Of a DNA stretch of 64,000 nucleotides, positions 1-8,326 are shown piece by piece; position 1 is the stretch's first letter, and each line of letters opens with the position of its first letter. The position numbers were made by a program, and so were the translations under genes. The stretch covers positions 1 through 64,000 of the forward strand of contig NZ_JABVXF010000012.1 in the NCBI RefSeq assembly GCF_013349995.1, read 5' to 3'. The DNA comes from Pseudoalteromonas sp. 0303. Lineage in GTDB: Bacteria; Pseudomonadota; Gammaproteobacteria; Enterobacterales; Alteromonadaceae. The notes beneath the pieces are model-generated. The model worked only from the letters and a program-made list of their open reading frames with translations, searched no databases and was not told the DNA's origin.

Positions 1-58
1 CGTGACCAAGGTGATTATTATGCCTTGATCTGATCACTACATATTCTATAAGTTCAAT

Positions 59-514
59 TTATAATGATCTTGCCGTGCCCACATTGACTAAACCCGCAAC
101 AAATTGCGCGTTGTCTGAGTCAGACAAATGTGGCACTGCCTTCGCTTCATGCTCAGCAATGCTATAGACATCCGAGACGGCATCAACGGCGATGCCCATA
201 ATTTTACATGTATTTTCAAGCTGTACTTTTAGAACAATTACAACGGTTAACGGCCCGTATTCGATGGCTGAAATACCAAAACGAAGCCTTAAATCAATAA
301 TAGGCACTATGGTGCCGCGCAGGTTGATAACCCCTTTGACGAAATCTGGTGAATTAGGGATCACCGTAATTTCTTCCCAACTGCGAATTTCTTGTACCGT
401 TAAAATATCAACACCATACTCTTCTTCAGCCATGAAGAAGGTTAAAAACTGTTTTACATCTTGATCTTGTTCAAGGTTTAGTTTGTTATGCAGGTCGTCG
501 TGCTGTGCAATCAT
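59..514 (-). CDS. cheW: CheW chemotaxis coupling protein, apparently C-terminally truncated
   Basis: CheW is a cytoplasmic adaptor joining chemoreceptors to the kinase CheA. The 151-residue product has the CheW-like beta-barrel from about residue 20, including the family motif INLRGTIVPIIDLRLRFG. Its start overlaps the cheA stop by 4 bases, so it is translationally coupled as last visible gene of the leftward operon. The end is odd: after FVAGLVNVG the frame gives only TARSL and stops, while CheW proteins usually continue with a hydrophobic strand (such as MLILLNID) and a helix. Another frame at 57-71 reads KIIIN and a third at 2-58 reads IELIEYV, resembling that missing strand. Identity as CheW is firm; the truncation is an inference. 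Confidence 0.9.
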   Translation of the reverse strand: MIAQHDDLHNKLNLEQDQDVKQFLTFFMAEEEYGVDILTVQEIRSWEEITVIPNSPDFVKGVINLRGTIVPIIDLRLRFGISAIEYGPLTVVIVLKVQLENTCKIMGIAVDAVSDVYSIAEHEAKAVPHLSDSDNAQFVAGLVNVGTARSL

Positions 515-2592
515 GACGCCTCCAAATTCGCTTTTGATTCAATAATCAATTCTTGGCTCCCAGGCTTTCTAAGCCCAGATAATTTAATCAAACCACTAAT
601 ATCAACAATCAAAGAAACACGACCATCCCCTAGAATTGTCGCCCCCGAGACACCATCAACTTTTTGATAATTGGCCTCTAAGCTTTTGATTACCACTTGC
701 TGTTGCGACAATAAGTCATCAACCAATAAACCTACTTTTTGGTTGTCACTCTCAACGACAACCAACAGGGTTTTATCAAGCGTTTCAATCGCCCCTTTAT
801 GATTGAAAATATTATAAAGCCTTAAGATTGGAATATATTCGTCACGTAAACGCAGCACATCTAAGTCTTTGCCTACTCGACTCACTTTACTAATATCGAT
901 TTGCAATGACTCAATTATCGAAATCAGCGGGATAATGTAAGTGTGCTCAGCAATTCGGACTAACTGCCCATCTAAAATAGCCAACGTTAGCGGTAGACGA
1001 ATTGTAAATGTCGAACCTACGCCTGGTGCAGAAGCCACTTCAACAGAGCCACTAAGTGCTTCGATATTTCGCCTTACTACATCCATACCAACGCCACGAC
1101 CTGATAAGTCGCTGACTTGATCGGCTGTAGAAAATCCTGGTAAGAAAATAAGCTCGTTGATTTCGTTATCAGACAACTCATCGGTTTCTGAAATTAGGCC
1201 GTTTTTAATTGCCTTTTCACGAATTTTAGTGGTATTCAGGCCCTGACCATCGTCCATAATTTCGATAACGATATTGCCACCTTGATGAAACGCATTGAGC
1301 GTTACAGTACCAACAGGGTCTTTTCCCGCTGCAACGCGTTTATCAACGGTTTCTAAACCATGATCTAAGGAATTTCTCACTAGATGTACCATGGGGTCAG
1401 AAAGTTTCTCCATCACCGTTTTATCTAGTTCGGTTTGTTCACCCAGTAATTTAAGCTCAACTTGTTTATCAAGCTTTTGCGAGATATCGCGTACTAAGCG
1501 AGGAAAGCGACTAAACACAAAGCTGATAGGCAACATGCGAATACGCATGACATTTTCTTGTAAGTCACGGGTATTATGTGCCAGTTGTGCTAAGCCCTCT
1601 TGTAATGAGGCTATAGTTGCTTCAGTGATCTCTTGCTCACCCAATTGACTTAACATCGCTTGGGTAATCACTAATTCACCCACCATGTTGATCAATGAAT
1701 CAACTTTGTCGATACCAACCCTGATTGAGGTTGATTCTGCATTGGCTGTGGTTGCTTTAACTGGCGCTGGCTTTTTCGTATCAGTGATTGGTTTAACTTC
1801 TGCAGGCTCAGCCTCTTTTGCTGGAGCAGTTTCTTCAGCAACAGTTTCAGCTGCTGTAATCTCTTCATCACCAAACAAACCACCACATAGGGTGATGGTG
1901 ATATCAGCGTCATCTTCAACCCATTCGAAAATTTCTTCGATACAGCTTTGCTCTTTGTCTGTGGTTAAGAAAAAGCGCCACGATAAGAAACAGTCTTCAG
2001 GGGCAAGGTTAGTGATATCAGGCACATCATCTTGAAAGGCTTGTGTTTCAAGCTCACCTAGCTCAGCCAACTCACTGATCATATACAGTGGTTCATTACC
2101 GGTTTTAAATAAATGATGATGTGGTTTGAAATCGATTTGATAGGTATTAAAGCTGCTTTCGCTAACAGCTTCTTGCGCTTGCTCAGTTTCTTTACTTGCA
2201 GCACGCATACCAAGAATTTCTTCAAACTTAATACGCAATTCATCAGCTTCAGTTAAGTCTGGCTGCTGCTCAGCTTGTAGAGTTCTGAGTAACGCCCTCA
2301 AACAGTCAACTGATTTTAAAAGTAAATTTACATGCTCAGCAGTAAGATCTCGTGAACCCTCACGAATTTGATCTAACAGAGTTTCAAGAACATGAGTAAA
2401 GTCTGCAACAGCACTAAAACCAAAGGTACCGCTGCCTCCTTTTATTGAATGCGCAGCGCGAAAAATTGTATTTATGGTCTCTAAGTCTTCTTCGCCAGGC
2501 ACTAAGTTTAATAACTCAGCCTCCATAGCGTCGAGTCCTTCGAAGCTTTCTTCGAAGAATACTTCAAAAAATTGGCTTAGATCTATACTCAT
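511..2592 (-). CDS. cheA: CheA-type chemotaxis histidine kinase
   Basis: Receptor-coupled histidine kinase that phosphorylates CheY-type receivers. The 693-residue chain starts with an Hpt domain holding phosphoacceptor His48 in AAHSIKGGSGTFGF. Residues about 150-240 form a middle domain of unclear type, followed by an Ala/Pro/Glu/Lys-rich linker (about 245-285). Then come the dimerisation helices (about 290-355), an ATPase domain with N box HLVRNSLDHG (403-412), G1 DDGQGL (447-452) and G2 GRGVGMD (498-504), and a C-terminal CheW-like domain from about 540. All catalytic motifs look intact. It lies between a CheY-like receiver and cheW. The STAS gene at the head suggests a non-standard chemosensory pathway rather than the main flagellar cluster, but receptors and cheR/cheB are outside the window. 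Confidence 0.95.
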   Translation of the reverse strand: MSIDLSQFFEVFFEESFEGLDAMEAELLNLVPGEEDLETINTIFRAAHSIKGGSGTFGFSAVADFTHVLETLLDQIREGSRDLTAEHVNLLLKSVDCLRALLRTLQAEQQPDLTEADELRIKFEEILGMRAASKETEQAQEAVSESSFNTYQIDFKPHHHLFKTGNEPLYMISELAELGELETQAFQDDVPDITNLAPEDCFLSWRFFLTTDKEQSCIEEIFEWVEDDADITITLCGGLFGDEEITAAETVAEETAPAKEAEPAEVKPITDTKKPAPVKATTANAESTSIRVGIDKVDSLINMVGELVITQAMLSQLGEQEITEATIASLQEGLAQLAHNTRDLQENVMRIRMLPISFVFSRFPRLVRDISQKLDKQVELKLLGEQTELDKTVMEKLSDPMVHLVRNSLDHGLETVDKRVAAGKDPVGTVTLNAFHQGGNIVIEIMDDGQGLNTTKIREKAIKNGLISETDELSDNEINELIFLPGFSTADQVSDLSGRGVGMDVVRRNIEALSGSVEVASAPGVGSTFTIRLPLTLAILDGQLVRIAEHTYIIPLISIIESLQIDISKVSRVGKDLDVLRLRDEYIPILRLYNIFNHKGAIETLDKTLLVVVESDNQKVGLLVDDLLSQQQVVIKSLEANYQKVDGVSGATILGDGRVSLIVDISGLIKLSGLRKPGSQELIIESKANLEAS

Positions 2593-2607
2593 GCCCCGCT
2601 CCTATTA

Positions 2608-2970
2608 TTAGCGAATCACTTTTTTCAATACCGCTAACAATTGCTCAGGATTAAATGGCTTAACAATCCAACCAGTTGCACCAGCAGCTTTACCTTCAGA
2701 CTTTTTATCAAGACCCGACTCTGTGGTCAGCATCAGTAAAGGTGTGAACTTATAATTAGGTAAGCTACGTAATTCACGAATAAGGGTAATACCATCCATT
2801 ACCGGCATATTCACATCAGAAATAACAGCATCAAAGCCTTGTTGTTTGGCGATATTTAAAGCTTCGCTGCCGTCTTTCGCTTCTGTCACATCAAATCCTG
2901 CTTTTTTAAGCGTAAAACCAACCATTTGGCGCATAGATGCAGAATCGTCTACTGCTAAAATTCTTTTCAT
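2608..2970 (-). CDS. CheY-like single-domain response regulator
   Basis: Stand-alone receiver domain of 120 residues, expected to take a phosphoryl group from the adjacent CheA and act by protein contact, since no output domain is present. Key residues are all visible: acidic pair Asp8/Asp9, phosphoacceptor Asp52 (ISDVNMPVMDG), Thr82 or Thr83, and Lys104 in the KPF motif. It is 15 bases upstream of cheA and 9 bases downstream of the STAS gene. The ending KPFNPEQLLAVLKKVI is typical of receivers in CheA/CheW/STAS operons. Whether it controls flagella, pili or another output cannot be seen here. Confidence 0.93.
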   Translation of the reverse strand: MKRILAVDDSASMRQMVGFTLKKAGFDVTEAKDGSEALNIAKQQGFDAVISDVNMPVMDGITLIRELRSLPNYKFTPLLMLTTESGLDKKSEGKAAGATGWIVKPFNPEQLLAVLKKVIR

Positions 2971-2979
2971 AAAAACCTC

Positions 2980-3252
2980 TTAATTGGCATTCTCAAGCAC
3001 AAGATAATGGCTTAAGCCCAAACTATTAATTGCCTGTTGCAACGGCTTACTCTCGCCAACCCAAATAATTTTGTGTTGCACCGAAAGCAAATGCTTCTGT
3101 AATGCACATAAAAGCTGAATTGATGCTGTGTCAGCACGGGTCACTTCACTGATATCCAGACAGATATCATCATTTGCTGACAACTCTTGTAGCAAATCTT
3201 GATGGAGTGTTTCGACCTGTCTAATAGCTAGTTCTGTAGGGAGCTTTAACAT
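2980..3252 (-). CDS. STAS-domain protein (anti-sigma antagonist-like)
   Basis: A 90-residue single STAS domain, the fold of SpoIIAA-type anti-anti-sigma factors and of MlaB. The phosphorylation-loop region reads ADTASIQLLCAL (40-51), where Thr42 or Ser44 lies at the position of the regulatory Ser in SpoIIAA; this is a family comparison, not evidence of phosphorylation. It is first in the STAS-receiver-CheA-CheW operon. A single STAS protein beside a chemotaxis-type kinase suggests it participates in that signalling unit. No partner serine kinase or phosphatase is in the window. Confidence 0.8.
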   Translation of the reverse strand: MLKLPTELAIRQVETLHQDLLQELSANDDICLDISEVTRADTASIQLLCALQKHLLSVQHKIIWVGESKPLQQAINSLGLSHYLVLENAN

Positions 3253-3421
3253 TACTTATACCTTCCCTGCTTTAAACAATTCATAACAAAAGCTTAGACT
3301 GACTAAATAAAAATGCCATAATTTGAATCAAAAAATAGTAAAATTTTTTAGTAGCTTAGACATTTATATCAAAAAAGGAAGCTTTTCTTTTGCGGAAAAT
3401 GACTCCCTTAACCAAGAAAGT

Positions 3422-4039
3422 TTACTTTGCGTAATAATCTGCTATTTTTTTGAACTCTTCAGTCAAAGTTGTGGCGTTTATTAATGGCACGCTGCCTTGT
3501 TTAAATTCAGGCTTAAAAATCGCACGTACCGAGCCATCGCCATCAACCATCACTACCGACGCGCTATGATCAACGGCATACTCTTGCTCATCACTATCGT
3601 TAATTGCGTAAATTAAGCCAAGCTCTCTAACAAATGGAAAAAGTTGCTTGTGTGAGCCTGATACTGCAAGAAAATCAGGATTAAAGTAATCAATGTAGGC
3701 TTTGCGCTTTTCGGTTGTATCACGTTTTGGATCTACGGCAACAAACCATACTTGCACTTTGTAATCTTGGCTTAGCTGCTTTTGCACTGCAGTTAACTTC
3801 GCCAGTGTCATTGGACATATATCAGGGCAACTGGTATAGCCTAAAAAGACCAAATTCCAATGCCCCATAAACTGACTGTTATCAGCGGGCGCACCATGTT
3901 GATCGGTTAATAAAAACGGACTAATCGGCTTTGCCTGCTCATAAACCAGTGCTTCGACTTCAGGTGCGCTGTTGTTTTTACCACAACCGGTTACAAACAA
4001 TACCGCACTGAAACATAAAAAAGCGACGATTCGCGTCAT
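3422..4039 (-). CDS. Sco1/SenC-family copper chaperone lipoprotein
   Basis: Sco proteins deliver copper to, or reduce, the CuA site of cytochrome oxidase subunit II on the periplasmic side. The start is set at 4039, where ATGA overlaps the ctaB stop, giving 205 residues; an ATG at 4051 is also possible. A lipoprotein signal ends in the lipobox VTGC. The Sco copper motif CPDIC lies in YTSCPDICPM, and the third ligand His is in VDHSA. It is the last gene of the leftward oxidase assembly group coxC...SURF1, small Sco-like gene, ctaA, ctaB, sco. The context makes CuA assembly its likely role. Confidence 0.92.
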   Translation of the reverse strand: MTRIVAFLCFSAVLFVTGCGKNNSAPEVEALVYEQAKPISPFLLTDQHGAPADNSQFMGHWNLVFLGYTSCPDICPMTLAKLTAVQKQLSQDYKVQVWFVAVDPKRDTTEKRKAYIDYFNPDFLAVSGSHKQLFPFVRELGLIYAINDSDEQEYAVDHSASVVMVDGDGSVRAIFKPEFKQGSVPLINATTLTEEFKKIADYYAK

Positions 4040-4944
4040 AAAACTAACCATTTATCAATGAATAAGGCGATAAAGAGTAGCATTAAATGCACGATTGAAA
4101 AACGAAATAAGTCCATTGCTGTATCATCTTTTGGGGCAATTTTTAGTTTTAACGCTTTATAAATGAATATCGCATTTAAAACGCTTGCACCTAATAAGTA
4201 AATTAGCCCTGACATGCCAATTAAATAAGGCAGCACACATACCAAAGCAAGCAAAATGCTGTAGCCAACAACGCAAGTTTTACAAAATTCAATACCGTGA
4301 GTAACAGGCAACATAGGAATTTTTGCCCGCTCGTAATCACTTTTACGTGCAATCGCCAAGGCCCAAAAATGTGGTGGGGTCCAAGTAAATATAATCATCA
4401 CTAACAGCCAAGGAGCTGCAGCCATATGGCCTGTTTCAGATACCCACCCTAGCAACGGCGGCATAGCACCTGCCAAACCACCAATAACAATATTTTGCGG
4501 TGTAGCACGCTTTAAAAATGAGGTGTAAATAAAGGCATAGCCGACAAGTGCAAACAAAGTAAGAATGGCTGTGAGCGTATTCGCCCATACCATAAGCATA
4601 ACAAAACCTAGCACACCAATAGTCGCAGCAAAGCTCAAAGCATGTTGTTTACTGAGCCGACCTTTTGCCACAGGACGATGACGTGTACGTGCCATTTTAC
4701 TGTCGATTTCACTATCAACAACATGATTGATCACGGCAGCAGCAGCCGACAGCAAGCCAATGCCTAGCAAACTTGCAAGCTGCACAAATATCCCTCGCCC
4801 AACATCGGGAGCCAATGCCAAACCAACCCAAGCAGTGAGTACAAGCATAGCAACTACTTTAAACTTACTGATAGCTAAGTAATCTTTAAGTAACTCTGAG
4901 CTTTGAATAAATAATGATTTTTCTGAGCTTAGTAATAATGCCAT
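4036..4944 (-). CDS. ctaB: Protoheme IX farnesyltransferase (heme O synthase)
   Basis: Integral membrane prenyltransferase that adds farnesyl to the heme b vinyl group, making heme O, the precursor of heme A for the oxidase encoded upstream. The protein (302 residues from the ATG at 4944) has many transmembrane segments and the UbiA-family aspartate-rich motif NHVVDSEIDSKMARTRHRP. A second conserved polar loop reads TPPHFWALAI. An AGGAGG ribosome site lies 5 bases before the chosen ATG; a GTG one codon earlier is less likely. It follows ctaA closely and overlaps the sco start by 4 bases. Confidence 0.96.
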   Translation of the reverse strand: MALLLSSEKSLFIQSSELLKDYLAISKFKVVAMLVLTAWVGLALAPDVGRGIFVQLASLLGIGLLSAAAAVINHVVDSEIDSKMARTRHRPVAKGRLSKQHALSFAATIGVLGFVMLMVWANTLTAILTLFALVGYAFIYTSFLKRATPQNIVIGGLAGAMPPLLGWVSETGHMAAAPWLLVMIIFTWTPPHFWALAIARKSDYERAKIPMLPVTHGIEFCKTCVVGYSILLALVCVLPYLIGMSGLIYLLGASVLNAIFIYKALKLKIAPKDDTAMDLFRFSIVHLMLLFIALFIDKWLVL

Positions 4945-4953
4945 CACAGCCTC

Positions 4954-5943
4954 CTAAGTTCTTATTTTTAAGTGGAAGCATAGTCTTACCATGCTAAGCA
5001 GTAACAATGCGGCCATTAGGTTGTGCGCAAGCGCTACACTTAATGGGAAGTGCCAGTGCACAACAGCTAGGCCTAAACAGATTTGGCACAACAAAGCGAT
5101 TAATACAGTGACTGTGCAGTGCTTAATTTTTCGAGAGTAACAGCGTGAATATATGCGCCACATGATCAGCGCTAACACCACACAAGTAACCAGCGCCCAA
5201 ATACGGTGTAGCAGATGAATAGACATACGCGCCTGCTGCGATAAAACGCCATATTCATAGGTGCTGTGCTCAAGCGGTAGCTGAAACACACTCTTCAAAG
5301 AAAACGGTTGTCCGTAGCTACACAGCGGTAAGCCATTACAATGCGGAGCGGCGTAATTTGCTGCAAGCCAGCCACCCAACGCAATTTGCAGTATTAGCAC
5401 CACCAAGCCCACCAGCGCTAACTGATAATATGGCTTTGCGCCGCTATCACTGCTAGCAACAGGGTCGGTCTTTAAACGTAGATACAATAAAAACAGCAAC
5501 GACAAGATACTAAAACCGCCGAGCAAATGCCCCATAACAACCAAAGGCTGTAGGTTCATAGTGACAGTCCACATGCCCAATACGGCTTGGAAAATTACCA
5601 GCAATAATAGTGCTAATGGCAATTTAACCGGCGTATTTGGATATTGGCGCTTTAAAAATGCAAAAACAAACAAAGCTAAAATTAATAGACCAAGGGCACC
5701 GGCAAAATAGCGATGGATCATTTCTTTCCAAGCTTTTGCTGCTTCAAACATCATATCAGGGTAGTTTTGTTCAACATGTAACAGAGCGGTTTCATGTTTT
5801 GGCACGGTTAAAAATCCATAGCAACCAGGCCAGTCAGGGCAGCCAAGCCCAGCATCACTCAGCCGTGTATAAGCACCAAGTCCAACAACTAAGATAGAGA
5901 AGAAAACCGTAATTAAGACTAAATATTTATAATTTTTATACAT
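4954..5943 (-). CDS. ctaA: Heme A synthase (CtaA/COX15)
   Basis: Membrane monooxygenase converting heme O to heme A. The 329-residue protein has about eight transmembrane helices in two four-helix bundles. Family signatures seen are GAYTRLSDAGLGCPDWPGC near residues 23-41, heme-ligand histidines in EMIHRYFAG, VMGHLLGGF, MSIHLLHRIWA and ALAHNLMAA, and a cysteine pair in HCNGLPLCSYG. The ATG at 5943 is preceded by GGGGATAAAG. It lies immediately upstream of ctaB, so heme O and heme A synthesis are encoded together in the oxidase locus. Confidence 0.96.
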   Translation of the reverse strand: MYKNYKYLVLITVFFSILVVGLGAYTRLSDAGLGCPDWPGCYGFLTVPKHETALLHVEQNYPDMMFEAAKAWKEMIHRYFAGALGLLILALFVFAFLKRQYPNTPVKLPLALLLLVIFQAVLGMWTVTMNLQPLVVMGHLLGGFSILSLLFLLYLRLKTDPVASSDSGAKPYYQLALVGLVVLILQIALGGWLAANYAAPHCNGLPLCSYGQPFSLKSVFQLPLEHSTYEYGVLSQQARMSIHLLHRIWALVTCVVLALIMWRIYSRCYSRKIKHCTVTVLIALLCQICLGLAVVHWHFPLSVALAHNLMAALLLLSMVRLCFHLKIRT

Positions 5944-5963
5944 CTTTATCCCCTTAATGAGGT

Positions 5964-6458
5964 TTAACTTGAACGCGCATAGTTAAGTAGTTTCTTTAAG
6001 TCTTTAAGTAAGCCTTTTTGAATCAGTCTGTTTTGTTCTGGCTCAGCCGTGTAGGGGTAATGCAAAACCACTAAGCCCATGTGATCAACCAAGTATAAGT
6101 CTCCCGCTTTGAGCGCAGGACTTACTGCTAATTGACGCCAATTTGCCGATACCTGCTGTTGATTTGTCAGTACCGCCACATCCACTTTTTGCTGATTTTT
6201 ACCTAAAGCGACATATAGGTTATCTAGACTGGCTAATTGGTTTGCACAAACTTCACTGCACTCTTTTGGATAATTAAGCGCAATTGTCCATTGTTTAGGA
6301 TCGCCTTGTTGCCAATCAGCTAATTTAACTTCTTCGCTTAAAAGCTCACCATGATTACTCGAACCACTCGGTAACCACTCAAGCTTTAATGCTGCATAAG
6401 CAAGTGCCAGCGGCACAAAACAGCATAAAACGAATAAACTAAGCGGGTTTATTTTCAT
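5964..6458 (-). CDS. Small membrane-anchored Sco/thioredoxin-like protein of the cox locus
   Basis: A 164-residue protein with an N-terminal membrane anchor or signal (about residues 6-25) and a soluble periplasmic part. Two features recall Sco/thioredoxin proteins: a CxxxC pair, Cys67 and Cys71 (KECSEVCANQL), and a later VDHMG (His126) followed by hydrophobic strands, comparable to VDHSA in the sco gene of this locus. Its start overlaps the SURF1 stop by 20 bases and has a good ribosome site (GGAGAGG). Between SURF1 and ctaA, a role in copper or thiol handling during CuA assembly is reasonable inference; I know no established function. Confidence 0.75.
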   Translation of the reverse strand: MKINPLSLFVLCCFVPLALAYAALKLEWLPSGSSNHGELLSEEVKLADWQQGDPKQWTIALNYPKECSEVCANQLASLDNLYVALGKNQQKVDVAVLTNQQQVSANWRQLAVSPALKAGDLYLVDHMGLVVLHYPYTAEPEQNRLIQKGLLKDLKKLLNYARSS

Positions 6459-7188
6459 AACCTCTCCTTCTCATCGCAAAATAAGCAATAACAACACACG
6501 CTAAGCCGATTAATAACCACTGCACGGCATAGGCGTAATGTTTATCTGGCCCCATCACGACACTCTGGTAATGCGGGGTTGCAATACCATCTGCTTCATT
6601 GCGATAACCAATAAAGTCTTGTAAGGGCTTTGCTAATTGAGCACTAAAAATTGCTAAGTCGATGCCTTGAATACGCTTAGGCCAGCCTTGCTCTGCACCA
6701 ATCTCATCGGCAAGTGTGAAGCCTTGTAAGTTGCCTTGTTTCAATTGCACAGTAGCCGTAAAGCTTGTTGATTCTGGCCACACAACTTTTGGCAACTGGC
6801 TACGGTTTGTTGGAGCTTTTAGCCAACCAAAGTTAACGATTAAAGGCACGCTTTCACCTGCAATTGTCATCGCTACTAGTAAGTCATAGCCCACTTGCCC
6901 CTGATAAATTTGATTATCAAGCAGCCAGTAATGTTGTTTATTTACCTCGCCAGAGACCTTGACTTGCAAGCCCGTTTTGTTCAGCTCACTAGGTAAATTT
7001 TGCAGTTCTTGCCAGCTCAAAACGCCTTGCTCTTTCGAAACGGATAACTGGCTTAGTTGCTGCTGTTTTTGCTCGCCTCGCTGGTATTGCCAAACGCTTA
7101 GTCGCAAACAAATAAGCACTGCAAGTATCACAACGCAAATTGCGATAATTGAGCTAAGCTTTTGTTTACGCCATAAAATTAACTGCAT
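6439..7188 (-). CDS. SURF1-family cytochrome oxidase assembly protein
   Basis: SURF1 proteins help insert heme a into subunit I. The 249 residues show the expected plan: an N-terminal transmembrane helix (about 13-32), a periplasmic domain starting RLSVWQYQRGEQK, a conserved central strand PLIVNFGWLKAP, and a C-terminal transmembrane helix (about 224-240) after HYAYAVQWLLIG. It heads the assembly sub-operon (SURF1, Sco-like, ctaA, ctaB, sco). Its start lies only 14 bases from the start of the divergent DUF2909 gene, so the promoters of the two genes must overlap each other's 5' ends. Confidence 0.92.
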   Translation of the reverse strand: MQLILWRKQKLSSIIAICVVILAVLICLRLSVWQYQRGEQKQQQLSQLSVSKEQGVLSWQELQNLPSELNKTGLQVKVSGEVNKQHYWLLDNQIYQGQVGYDLLVAMTIAGESVPLIVNFGWLKAPTNRSQLPKVVWPESTSFTATVQLKQGNLQGFTLADEIGAEQGWPKRIQGIDLAIFSAQLAKPLQDFIGYRNEADGIATPHYQSVVMGPDKHYAYAVQWLLIGLACVVIAYFAMRRRGYENKPA

Positions 7189-7202
7189 TTGGAATACCTA
7201 AT

Positions 7203-7514
7203 ATGATTAAAATCATTATTGTTTTGTTATTACTTTATATTCTGTTCAACCTATTTAGAGCGCTGTTTGTGATGATGTCAGCAAAAGAGCACTCGAAACC
7301 CATGTCGCATTACTTAGGTCGTCGAGTGCTGTTTTCAGGTATTGTGCTGGTGCTCATCATTGCCGCAATGAAATTGGGCTTTATTCACACCAACCCGTCG
7401 CCGCTTCACAAAGCTACAGCACGTACACAAACACAAATAAACACAACCACACCACATCAACAAAGTGCCAATACCAAGCAGCCGCTTGAAAGGCAAAATG
7501 CTTTTCACTCGTGA
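7203..7514 (+). CDS. DUF2909-type small membrane protein with antisense C-terminal extension
   Basis: The first 70 residues match what I know of the DUF2909 family, short twin-transmembrane proteins of oxidase loci: helices at about 2-24 and 43-61 with a polar loop SHYLGRRVLFSG between. Function is unknown. Members, as I recall them, end shortly after a TPNPRPY-like tail; here the matching TNPSPL at 63-68 is followed by 33 more residues rich in Thr, Gln, Asn and His. This extension begins at the base where antisense overlap with coxC starts, so it looks like read-through after stop loss. The gene runs against the flanking oxidase genes and has GGAAT upstream as a modest ribosome site. Confidence 0.75.
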   Translation: MIKIIIVLLLLYILFNLFRALFVMMSAKEHSKPMSHYLGRRVLFSGIVLVLIIAAMKLGFIHTNPSPLHKATARTQTQINTTTPHQQSANTKQPLERQNAFHS

Positions 7515-8289
7515 AGTGGCCTTTAAAGATTCTGAGCAGCACCACAAATAAAATAATGGTGCCTAGTGTCACGTGCATACCGTGAAATCCAGTTAACAAG
7601 AAAAAGGTATTTCCATAAACGCCCGCATCTAAGGTCAAACCTAAATCTTGGTAAGCATGCATATACTCGTAAACTTGTAAGCCAAGGAAAATCACACCTA
7701 ATAGCACAGTTAAAGATAAAAATACCTTTAGGGCGCCGCGCTTATTGTTTTCTATCGCAACATGAGCAAAGTGAATTGTGACCGATGAGGTAAGCAGAAT
7801 AAGCGTGTTGATCAGAGGTAGACCTTGCCAGCCCATAGCCTGTGTGGTCTCGCCCGCTGGCGTAGTTAATAGCGGCCATACGGCTTCAAAGGTTGGCCAG
7901 AGCACTTCGTTGGTCATGGCATTATTACCAGCACCACCAAGCCAAGGCACCGAAATCATACGTGCGTAAAAAAGAGCGCCAAAAAATGCCATAAAGAACA
8001 TAACCTCAGAGAATATGAACCAGCTCATACCTTGTCTGAAGGAGCGGTCCATTTGTGCTGAGTAAAGCCCTTTATGAGACTCTTCAATAACGTTTCTAAA
8101 CCAGCTAAAAACCATATAAATTAATATGGCAATGCCTAGATACAAGACATACTGACCACTACTGCCCTCACCACTTACTTGCATCACAGTTAAACCAGCA
8201 CCAACAGCAATTAAAAACATCGCGATGGCACCAACTATTGGCCAAGGACTCTCGGCTGGAACATAGTATTTTTCATAATTTTGATTCAT
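7414..8289 (-). CDS. coxC: Cytochrome c oxidase subunit III
   Basis: Third core subunit of the aa3-type oxidase, a seven-helix membrane protein of 291 residues. Motifs include YYVPAESPWP at the N-terminus, FWF-like helix I, SSVTIHFAHVAIE, and GFHGMHVTLGTI with WYWHFVDVVWLCLFVFVYVL at the C-terminus, all characteristic of subunit III. The start is set at the ATG at 8289, with GGGAG 8 bases upstream; a TTG at 8304 would include that ribosome site inside the gene. The final 101 bases overlap the DUF2909 gene on the other strand. It follows cox11. Confidence 0.97.
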   Translation of the reverse strand: MNQNYEKYYVPAESPWPIVGAIAMFLIAVGAGLTVMQVSGEGSSGQYVLYLGIAILIYMVFSWFRNVIEESHKGLYSAQMDRSFRQGMSWFIFSEVMFFMAFFGALFYARMISVPWLGGAGNNAMTNEVLWPTFEAVWPLLTTPAGETTQAMGWQGLPLINTLILLTSSVTIHFAHVAIENNKRGALKVFLSLTVLLGVIFLGLQVYEYMHAYQDLGLTLDAGVYGNTFFLLTGFHGMHVTLGTIILFVVLLRIFKGHFTSEKHFAFQAAAWYWHFVDVVWLCLFVFVYVL

Positions 8290-8326
8290 TTTGTTTGCTC
8301 CCAATTAGCAATTAGCTTGGCGGCTT

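Noticed and set aside
1685..2035. Long + strand frame opposite the cheA linker
   Set aside because: Antisense to the Ala/Pro/Glu-rich linker of CheA; composition bias produces the open frame and no ribosome site is present.
8290..8304. TTG start for coxC at 8304
   Set aside because: It would lie upstream of the GGGAG site, which fits the ATG at 8289.
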